A stretch of DNA of 64,000 bases from SCBR16-9 sp964537975 (GTDB lineage Bacteria; Hydrogenedentota; Hydrogenedentia; Hydrogenedentales; SCBR16-9), in contig CAZIDP010000005.1 of the NCBI GenBank assembly GCA_964537975.1, forward strand, positions 62,001-126,000, given 5' to 3'. This document shows, piece by piece, positions 53,617 to 61,520 of the stretch. The notes below the pieces were generated by a model, which did no database searches, had not been told where the DNA came from, and saw only the letters and a list, made by a program, of their open reading frames with translations. Positions within the stretch are counted from its first letter, which is position 1. The number at the start of each line of letters is the position of its first letter. Both the position numbers and the translations under genes were made by a program.

Positions 53617-55707
53617 TTATCCTTGAATACTACTCAATTGTTGTACACGTTGAACCATATGACTGGACAAAATTCTGTTTAGATTACAACCGGAACCAAG
53701 AATCTCAAGGGCATCTGACCTGGCTAGCTCAAGAAGAGGTGCGTCAGTTGCCAGATTCGCAATACGCAAGTCAGATATTCCTGTCTGACGTACCCCTAAA
53801 AACTCTCCTGGTCCGCGTAGTGCTAAATCTGCCTCGGCAATTGCAAAACCATCTGTTTCACTACATATGATTTCCATTCGCTTTTTTCCCTCCAAGGTAG
53901 TAGGCGTACCTGTTAAAAAACAATAGGATTGTTCCGTGCCTCGGCCTACACGACCTCGCAATTGATGTAGTTGTGTCAACCCAAACCTGGGCGCATTCTC
54001 AATCACCATGGTGGTTGCATTGGGCACATCAACCCCAACTTCAATCACTGTAGTGCTAATCAAAATATCGATCTGTCCAGCCTGAAAAGCAGTCATAACA
54101 GCATCTTTCACTCTGGACTCCATTTTACCATGTAACAAGGCTACGCGTATTCGAGATAAAGGGCCAGCACACAATTCATCGTAATGACTTAATACAGATT
54201 TAAGCGTGTCTTTACCTTCTGTTTCCTCTATTAATGGACAGACAATATATCCTTGTCGTCCTTGCGTCACCTGCTCGCACAAATAGTGATACAGTTCCGG
54301 TAGCTTGTGATCCGGGATTCGGAGCGTTTTAACGGGTTTTCGACCTGGTGGCATTTCATTCAAAGTACTGATATCTAATCCACCGTATATTGTAAGTGCC
54401 AAGGACCGTGGAATTGGAGTAGCAGACATATGCAATATATCAGGCTGATTGCCTTTTGAAATCAAGGCATTGCGCTGCAAAACACCAAACCGGTGCTGCT
54501 CATCAATAATAACCAGTCCTAGCTTCTTAAATTGTGTACTCTCTTGAAAAAGCGCATGGGTTCCCACAACCACATCCAGATTCCCCCTGGCAAGATTCTG
54601 GCGAACTGCTTTTGCACCGACAACAGAACCGGTAAGTAGTCCTATGCGTACCCCCAAAGGCTCCAGCATCGGACGAAGGTTCATCATGTGTTGCTCTACC
54701 AAAATTTCAGTAGGAACCATGAATGCTACCTGATAGCCACCATCCAGTGCTGCAGCGATACAATGAAGGGCAACCACCGTTTTCCCGCTGCCAACGTCAC
54801 CTTGCAGTAACTGTGCCATGGGATATGCTGCACCCATATCTCGTAACAACCCTGATATGACACGGTCTTGCGCCGTGGTCAAGGTAAAAGACAGTGTCTT
54901 GCCTATGCCACGCAGCCGGGGGCCATTGATAACATGACTGATGCCATTATCTTTTTGGCGTGATGCACGCTCACGTAATACAACAAGTTGGAGTGCCAAC
55001 AGTTCTTCATATACAAAACGCTTACGAGCAGCGACTTCATTGTCAGGTGTATCTGGAAAATGCGCATTTGGAAGTGCATAAGAAATCGCAGGTAATTGAT
55101 GTTTTTTCAACAAATCTTCGGGTAATGTCTCTTCCAGCCCGCTATTGAGCATAGACAACGCAGTATAAATCCAGGAACGTAGCTGACGTTGGGAAATCCC
55201 GTCGGTCAGCCCGTATACAGGAGTTATACGACCGGAATTTACTAAATCATCCTCATCATCACCAACTATTTCATAGGTCGGATTCCCCAGAGTAATCCCG
55301 TTGAAATCTTTACTCGTCCCAGAAAACAAGAAGCACTTGCCAGGTTGAAATACTCCTTGTGCCAAATACCCCTGACCGAAAAATGTAATTGCCATGCTTC
55401 CCGAATCATCGCTTACCATTATACGGGTAGATGAAACACCCTTACGCATTCGAATTACACGTACAGAGTCCACAGTCCCTTTCACGGTAACAAGCTGACC
55501 TGGTGTCAAATCTGAAATCCGGGCAATTTTGCGCCTATCTATATGAGATTTCGGAAAATAAAGCAACAAGTCCAAGATGGTATTTATACCCAACCTGGAC
55601 AATGTTTCTGCCCGTTTCCCCCCTATGCCTGGCAGCATAGTTACTGGCGAGTTTGCAACATCATCATTTATTTCTTTTTTATTATATTCCATACTGCATA
55701 TATTCAC
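53617..55707 (-). CDS. recG: ATP-dependent DNA helicase RecG
   Basis: A 696-residue branch-migration helicase that rescues stalled replication forks. The N-terminal wedge/OB domain includes LLYFPKSHIDRRKI and LTPGQLVTVKGTVDSV. The helicase core carries Walker A GDVGSGKT, DEQH (VIIDEQHRFGV), SATPIPR (motif III) and motif VI HQLRGRVGRG. The C-terminal TRG-type region (AEADLALRGPGEFLGVRQTG) is intact. GTG at 55707 or ATG at 55692 could be the start; neither has a clear ribosome site. Confidence 0.95.
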   Translation of the reverse strand: MNICSMEYNKKEINDDVANSPVTMLPGIGGKRAETLSRLGINTILDLLLYFPKSHIDRRKIARISDLTPGQLVTVKGTVDSVRVIRMRKGVSSTRIMVSDDSGSMAITFFGQGYLAQGVFQPGKCFLFSGTSKDFNGITLGNPTYEIVGDDEDDLVNSGRITPVYGLTDGISQRQLRSWIYTALSMLNSGLEETLPEDLLKKHQLPAISYALPNAHFPDTPDNEVAARKRFVYEELLALQLVVLRERASRQKDNGISHVINGPRLRGIGKTLSFTLTTAQDRVISGLLRDMGAAYPMAQLLQGDVGSGKTVVALHCIAAALDGGYQVAFMVPTEILVEQHMMNLRPMLEPLGVRIGLLTGSVVGAKAVRQNLARGNLDVVVGTHALFQESTQFKKLGLVIIDEQHRFGVLQRNALISKGNQPDILHMSATPIPRSLALTIYGGLDISTLNEMPPGRKPVKTLRIPDHKLPELYHYLCEQVTQGRQGYIVCPLIEETEGKDTLKSVLSHYDELCAGPLSRIRVALLHGKMESRVKDAVMTAFQAGQIDILISTTVIEVGVDVPNATTMVIENAPRFGLTQLHQLRGRVGRGTEQSYCFLTGTPTTLEGKKRMEIICSETDGFAIAEADLALRGPGEFLGVRQTGISDLRIANLATDAPLLELARSDALEILGSGCNLNRILSSHMVQRVQQLSSIQG

Positions 55708-55961
55708 TTGTATATTTGTCCGTCATGGCCGACCCGACCAATTAGCCTGAGAATATTTCTGGATTTAAAACTTCAGTCACAACGATTATCGCAAATTAAG
55801 GTAAAGAAATATCGAATTCACCTTTTCGGTAGTTCCCCTCTCAGGTTCTTATGCATGTTAATTTGCATCATAATCACTAAAAATAATACAATGAAACAGT
55901 TTTAAAACGCAGTATTGGGATCACAAAAGGGGCCAGAGTGCCCCGACAGAGAAATTGAATC

Positions 55962-58900
55962 ATGAGTTTATCGCGTAATGTCCAGAGTATTAATGAAGAG
56001 TGGCTTTTTGTACAGGACCCCGGGGATATCGGTCTCCATAAAAATTGGTTGAATAAGGCCAGCCTGCCAGCAGGTACGACCATTCATTTACCTTGTCTTC
56101 ACCCATATCCGCGATCTAAAACTCGTGATTTATCACTGACTCAATATCCTCACTGGCTATTCCATGATTTCCATATTTCCTCAAGTGATGTAGACAGAAC
56201 ACATCAAGAACTTGTCTTTGAGGGATTTCCGGCCAAGTCAACCGTCTGGATTAATGGACATCTTGTCACGCAGCAAAATGCTTCCTATGTATCCTTCTCC
56301 GTCCCTGTCAGCGCACATTTACATCCAGGTAACAACATCATAGCAATTAGACTTGCTTCCGTTGCAGCAGGACTAGGTTCGGTTGCCCTCCATAGCATGC
56401 CCCGCCACCACATTGAGCATGTACAGGTTTTACCGGATATTCGGCGCAAACGCATCCTGGTTCAAGTCAAAAGCAACACCAGTAGTCCAGTTCGACTGAC
56501 CATACAAGAAACAGATATTAACCATATGGTTTTTAGTCATGACGAAGAGAAGTTAGTAGAGTTTCCAGATTTTACCATGTGGTCACCAGAAACCCCGGTG
56601 ACCTACTCACTCCAAGCTGAACTTCTGTCATCTGATGATAGTGATCAGGCAGAAGTGCTTGACAGTCAATGCACAACCTTTGGCATGCGTGAATTTACAG
56701 TCAAGGACCAACGTTTTTATTTAAACAACCGTCCGGTGCATATCAAAGCGATGGCCAATATCACTGGCGATACAGCTGACCATTTTGATCTCCAGACTGC
56801 GGAACAACTCATATCTTGCACCAAACGGGCCGGATTCAACGCTATTGTTGTTTCTGCGATTTACCCGAAAGCATTGTTGGAAGTAGCAGACAAGATGGGC
56901 GTGATGGTCATCCTGGATGATTTCGGGTTGCATGATGAGCATTCAAATGAGATGACTGAAAACATCGAGGCGATAATATCTCCCTTGGCCAACCACCCCT
57001 CACTTATCGCATGGCAGTTGATTTCAGAGACCATTCCAGATTTACAGATGGTAGCTGCAGCATCAGAAATCAAAATGGCTTTGAACCCTGAGAGCTTGCC
57101 ACACATTGTTCGGGAACTGGATCCAACCCGCTTATTTTTTGTACATCATCCGAATCCAGCAATGAAAAGTATGCAGTTTCATTGCCGTCCATATCGCAAC
57201 CTCCTGGAACCAATGGACGCCCCTTCATTTATTCACTCAGCCCCTGTTTCACAAGAATCTGAATACTATTTACGGCAGATGGGCTCAACACATCGCATCA
57301 ATATGCTGGACAATTGTGGATATCCGGTAAAACTTGATCATATAAGACAGCTTGCAGCACCCGACAGCCCAATACGCAAAATCCATGAAACAATTTTTAC
57401 GGATCGCAACCTGGACCGGGTTTTCGAAAATTTCAACCAATTTCTAAAATGCTTGATGCAACTGGAATTCGACGCAATACAGTACCACCTGGACGCACTT
57501 CGCAACAATCCGCGATTGGCTGGATATTGCCATCGAAGTCACCACTGGCATAGTGCGGCAGAGCGCAAGAGCATCCCGGCTCTTTACCATTCTCTGGAAG
57601 AATTACAAAAACCTGTACGTCCTTTAATTCATATTGCTACCTCCAACCTGACACCACGCGAAGAAACACCTCTGACCATATATCTTGTAAATGAGAAGCG
57701 TCTGGAAGGCCGGGCAGAAATGTCATTGCAGTTAATTGGGCCGACCAATCAGGTATTGTGGAAAAAACGCCGAAGTGTAAAACTCCCCAAGCCGGGCAAA
57801 GAGTTATGGAGCGGTTCAATTGCAGCATCTGGTTCCACTGGAACCCATAAGTTTATCGTTCGCTTGATGCAGAATAATTCGCTGATAGCACAGAACAATT
57901 TTGAACTCTATGTTATGAAACCGGTAGAAAGTGAGCGAATACGCGTTCATTTACTGGATACAATCGGATATTGGACTTCAAAGTGTAAACCATTTGTTGA
58001 ATTTGATAATTTACTCGCTCCAGTTCACATCATTCCACCCTTATCAAACAGCATTGCAGGATACCCGGAAAACGAATTAATGCAGGCACTGGCACAGGTA
58101 TATGGAGGTGCTATTGCACTGGTTTTCAACCCACCAGAAGATTGGAATGATCTCGCAGAGTCTTTAGACCCGGGTATCAAGGCAAGTAGCCGAGCATTGC
58201 TGGACGATACCGAATATACAGGTCACTACGCCCGGCTGCATCCTGTCTTTGAGGGTTTGCCTTCTCGCGACCTTATGCGTACCCCTTACAGAAACATCTT
58301 GCCGGATCGTACTTTTACTGAGACCGGAGATGAAGATATATGCGGCGCATTGGTGTTGAATCAAAATGAAGCGAGCAACACCGACACTATGGCCTGGTGG
58401 GGTACCAATATCCTGGTGCGTCGTTATGGAAGTGGTCGTATCGTATTTATACATCTACATATTCTGGAACATCTTGGTTCTGACCCTGTTGCGGATCGCC
58501 TGTTTACCAATTTACTCCAACATTTTGAACGTCGATCCGTACCTTCCACAATCCCCCTGCATGTATACCAACCAGCTGTTGAGTGGATTCGCTTTGCGCG
58601 CACACAACTTATGCGACGATGGATGGTTGTCGGCTGTTTTTCTAATTGGGAACTACAGGGACATGACACCATATATCCACCTGAAGAGTTGGTTGATTTT
58701 AACGCATCGTATCATGGCTGGAATCAGATGATTGAGTGGAAAACATGGTACACCCACACCAATCAAGGTCATTTACTGGATTTTCAAGACGCACTGGGAA
58801 TTTTCAAGCAACAGCAACCCATGGAAGATTATGTCACCGCTTACGCGTATGCAGAATTCACTTGCGACAGAAGAGCAGAAGTCTGCGCTATGTTGGGAGT

Positions 58901-59120
58901 TCAGAATGCAATGCGTATCTGGATTAATGGCCGTGCTGTGCATGCTATTGATCGTCATGTACCATCGGGCAATTTAGGTATGGATTCTTTTACAACCTAC
59001 CTGCGACAAGGCCGTAACACCCTCTTGGTAAAGTGCTCCAAAATACCAGGGCCATTTCGATTTACCATAGAGTTTGAATCCATGGATGCTAGTCCAATAA
59101 ACCTGAATTGGTGGAAATAA
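55962..59120 (+). CDS. GH2-like protein, probably not a classical glycosidase
   Basis: A 1052-residue cytoplasmic protein without a signal peptide. The jelly-roll domain (about 10-150, with STVWINGHLV and FSVPVSAHL), the Ig-like domain (150-250) and the TIM-barrel entry (FYLNNRPVHIKAMAN, near 252) follow GH2 order. The acid/base position reads LIAWQLISETIP, keeping Glu but replacing the preceding Asn with Ser. The nucleophile region reads INMLDNCGYP where Glu is expected (SEYG). A long C-terminal part ends with a second jelly-roll-like module (AMRIWINGRAVH). It may be a sugar-binding protein or use another mechanism. No strong ribosome site. Confidence 0.7.
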   Translation: MSLSRNVQSINEEWLFVQDPGDIGLHKNWLNKASLPAGTTIHLPCLHPYPRSKTRDLSLTQYPHWLFHDFHISSSDVDRTHQELVFEGFPAKSTVWINGHLVTQQNASYVSFSVPVSAHLHPGNNIIAIRLASVAAGLGSVALHSMPRHHIEHVQVLPDIRRKRILVQVKSNTSSPVRLTIQETDINHMVFSHDEEKLVEFPDFTMWSPETPVTYSLQAELLSSDDSDQAEVLDSQCTTFGMREFTVKDQRFYLNNRPVHIKAMANITGDTADHFDLQTAEQLISCTKRAGFNAIVVSAIYPKALLEVADKMGVMVILDDFGLHDEHSNEMTENIEAIISPLANHPSLIAWQLISETIPDLQMVAAASEIKMALNPESLPHIVRELDPTRLFFVHHPNPAMKSMQFHCRPYRNLLEPMDAPSFIHSAPVSQESEYYLRQMGSTHRINMLDNCGYPVKLDHIRQLAAPDSPIRKIHETIFTDRNLDRVFENFNQFLKCLMQLEFDAIQYHLDALRNNPRLAGYCHRSHHWHSAAERKSIPALYHSLEELQKPVRPLIHIATSNLTPREETPLTIYLVNEKRLEGRAEMSLQLIGPTNQVLWKKRRSVKLPKPGKELWSGSIAASGSTGTHKFIVRLMQNNSLIAQNNFELYVMKPVESERIRVHLLDTIGYWTSKCKPFVEFDNLLAPVHIIPPLSNSIAGYPENELMQALAQVYGGAIALVFNPPEDWNDLAESLDPGIKASSRALLDDTEYTGHYARLHPVFEGLPSRDLMRTPYRNILPDRTFTETGDEDICGALVLNQNEASNTDTMAWWGTNILVRRYGSGRIVFIHLHILEHLGSDPVADRLFTNLLQHFERRSVPSTIPLHVYQPAVEWIRFARTQLMRRWMVVGCFSNWELQGHDTIYPPEELVDFNASYHGWNQMIEWKTWYTHTNQGHLLDFQDALGIFKQQQPMEDYVTAYAYAEFTCDRRAEVCAMLGVQNAMRIWINGRAVHAIDRHVPSGNLGMDSFTTYLRQGRNTLLVKCSKIPGPFRFTIEFESMDASPINLNWWK

Positions 59121-59221
59121 TTCAATTCACACATGATAATTGTTGAAAATCCTGCGAGATAACTCGTATTTCATACCAGGATTCTTATACTATACCTGTA
59201 GGCATAGCGGCAGGAGAGTTT

Positions 59222-60511
59222 ATGAAAATAGCAATTATTGGTGCCGGAATTTCCGGGCTTAGTTCAGCTTTAGTGCTGGCAAAACAAAACCATGAAGTAC
59301 ACATTTTCCAGAAAGAAGCCAGCATTGGCGGCTTGATTGCAACATTTGATTTTAATGGCATTCGTGCAGAACATTTCTATCACTTCCTGTGCCGTGACGA
59401 CCACGGCGTATTTGAGCTGTGCCGGGAATTGGGAATTGATGAAAGCATAGTATTTCGAAAAGCTTCAACAGGCTTTTATTGCAACGGGCACCTGTATCCA
59501 TTTTCAACAGCATCGGACCTATTACAATTTTCACCATTAACCCTTAAAGACCGTATTCGATTTGGTTTATTTGCGTTAGCTTCCAAATGGCGCAAGGACT
59601 GGGATTCGCTTGACAAAATCCCCGCAAAAGCCTGGTTGTTGGAAAACCTGGGCAAGCATTGCTATGACATCATTTGGAAACCATTGCTGGAAATGAAATT
59701 TGGGGCTTTCCATGATCACATTTCTGCTGCCTGGGTCTGGCACCGTGTCCACCGTGTAGCGCGTTCCAATGGTAAACTGGGTTATTTGCAGGGTGGTACA
59801 GGCAAATTGATGGATGTATTGACCGATGAACTTCAGTCAATGAATATTAAAATCCACACAGCATCTCCAGTCCATCACATTTTAACTTCAGAAAACAAAA
59901 TTACTGGATTGGTACATGGAAATGAAAATACATTTGTATGCGACAAAATAATCTCTACTGTACCAATGAAAATTCTGTCCCAATTACTCCCCGAAGGCTA
60001 TACTGAATATCAAAAAATTCTAGAATCGGTACACTATATTGGTGTGGTGTGTGTCTTGTTTAAGTTGGCACGTCCAGTTTCGAATCATTTCTGGCTGAAT
60101 GTGCATGATCCAGATATTCCCTTTAACGGAGTCATCGAATACACGAATTTAAATCCGCTTTCACCAAACACAGAACATCTTGTATATGTACCGTATTATA
60201 TTGACACCAGCCTTGCACCGTACACAGAACAAAATGAAAAAGTGATTGAGGATAGCTGGACTGCACTGAAGAGAATTCAGCCAGCCTTGACTGATTCCGA
60301 CTTGTTGGATGTACATGTTGCTCGTACCCCTTTCGCGCAAGCCGTGTGTCCAGTAGAGTTTTGTTCCAGCATGCCAAATCAAAACTCACCAATCCAGGGA
60401 CTTCACCTGCTAGATTCAATTTTCCTTTATCCAGAAGATAGAACGCAGTCCGGCCATATCAAAAGGGCAAAAATGTTGGTCGAATCAGAAGAATTCCTGC
60501 AAAATCTTTAA
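59222..60511 (+). CDS. FAD-dependent amine-oxidase-type oxidoreductase
   Basis: A 429-residue flavoprotein. The FAD-binding motif IGAGISGLSSALVLA is at residue 5, followed by the acidic-strand region and GGLIATF. The second dinucleotide strand (KIHTASPVHHILTSENKI) and a C-terminal segment (GLHLLDSIFLYPEDRTQSGH) complete the fold. It resembles UDP-galactopyranose mutase/protoporphyrinogen-oxidase-type NAD(P)/FAD proteins. AGGAG five bases before the ATG sets the start. Substrate unknown; polysaccharide or isoprenoid metabolism are both possible. Confidence 0.82.
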   Translation: MKIAIIGAGISGLSSALVLAKQNHEVHIFQKEASIGGLIATFDFNGIRAEHFYHFLCRDDHGVFELCRELGIDESIVFRKASTGFYCNGHLYPFSTASDLLQFSPLTLKDRIRFGLFALASKWRKDWDSLDKIPAKAWLLENLGKHCYDIIWKPLLEMKFGAFHDHISAAWVWHRVHRVARSNGKLGYLQGGTGKLMDVLTDELQSMNIKIHTASPVHHILTSENKITGLVHGNENTFVCDKIISTVPMKILSQLLPEGYTEYQKILESVHYIGVVCVLFKLARPVSNHFWLNVHDPDIPFNGVIEYTNLNPLSPNTEHLVYVPYYIDTSLAPYTEQNEKVIEDSWTALKRIQPALTDSDLLDVHVARTPFAQAVCPVEFCSSMPNQNSPIQGLHLLDSIFLYPEDRTQSGHIKRAKMLVESEEFLQNL

Positions 60512-60544
60512 ACCCTTGTGAGCCCCTGGAACCATTGAACGAAT

Positions 60545-60566
60545 TGGAAATTCTGAACAATTTCCA
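60545..60566. other. 8-bp hairpin after the flavoprotein gene
   Basis: TGGAAATT and AATTTCCA form a perfect stem with a 6-base loop in the 99-base gap before the LOG gene. No T-run follows. It may be a weak terminator or leader structure. Confidence 0.3.
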
Positions 60567-60610
60567 TGTACGCTAGCATAGGGATTTTATAACAAAATGG
60601 GAGCAATAAA

Positions 60611-61495
60611 TTGGAACATCAAAACATCAGTGATCAATCACATCCAGAAAAAGCATATAAAAATATAGAATTTTTGAGTTCACCAGATGCCCGGGCAATT
60701 CGGGTTCTATGTGAATTTGTTGAGCCACAAGCCCGGTTCAGGCGAGAAGACCTCCGCGATACCATCGTTATGTTTGGCTCTGCCCGTACTAAATCGAAAG
60801 ACGATGCCCAAAAAAATCTGGAATCCTTGAAAAGCCAATTTAAAGAAACGGACAAGAATTCTCCTGAAATTGAACTTGCTTTGGCACGGGCACAGAATGA
60901 CTTGCATATGTCTCGTTATTATGAAGAAGCGGCTCAGCTTGCAGAAAAATTGACCTTGTGGTCAAAATCACTTCCTAAAAAAGGACGTCGTTTCGCTATC
61001 TGTTCTGGTGGCGGCCCGGGCATTATGGAAGCAGCAAACCTGGGGGCGCATCGTGCTGGTGGCAAATCGGTAAGTCTTAATATCAGTCTCCCCTTTGAAC
61101 AAGTTCCCAATCCATACCAAACCCCAGAACTTGCCTTTGAATTTCATTACTTTTTTATCCGCAAATTCTGGTTTATCTATCTGGCGAAAGCCCTGGTTGT
61201 CTTCCCGGGGGGTTTTGGAACACTCGATGAGCTTTTTGAAGTTTTGACATTGATACAAACCCAAAAAACACGTAAATCCATGCCGGTGGTTGTATATGGA
61301 AAAGAATTCTGGGAAGAGTTAATTAATTTTGAAGCACTCGTAAAATGGGGTACAATTTCTGCAGAAGACCTGAGTCTTTTCAAGGTTTGCGATACCGTCG
61401 ACGAAACCTTTGATTACCTCACAAGTGAAGTATCACGGCTTTATCTTAATAAGGGATCTGTAGCCGACAAAAAAAATGGTGTTGATCTCGCTTAA
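60611..61495 (+). CDS. LOG-family nucleotide phosphoribohydrolase-like protein
   Basis: A 294-residue protein. The LOG signature PGGFGTLDEL, with the catalytic Glu following, and the phosphate-binding CSGGGPGIMEAAN are both intact. LOG proteins cleave cytokinin or other nucleoside 5'-monophosphates at the N-glycosidic bond; bacterial members often act as nucleotide hydrolases. This one has an N-terminal extension of about 90 residues (with a charged helix, KETDKNSPEIELALARAQND), as in larger TIGR00730-type proteins. GGGAG seven bases before the TTG sets the start. Confidence 0.85.
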   Translation: MEHQNISDQSHPEKAYKNIEFLSSPDARAIRVLCEFVEPQARFRREDLRDTIVMFGSARTKSKDDAQKNLESLKSQFKETDKNSPEIELALARAQNDLHMSRYYEEAAQLAEKLTLWSKSLPKKGRRFAICSGGGPGIMEAANLGAHRAGGKSVSLNISLPFEQVPNPYQTPELAFEFHYFFIRKFWFIYLAKALVVFPGGFGTLDELFEVLTLIQTQKTRKSMPVVVYGKEFWEELINFEALVKWGTISAEDLSLFKVCDTVDETFDYLTSEVSRLYLNKGSVADKKNGVDLA

Positions 61496-61520
61496 TTCCC
61501 TATGTATTGGAGAATAGCCC

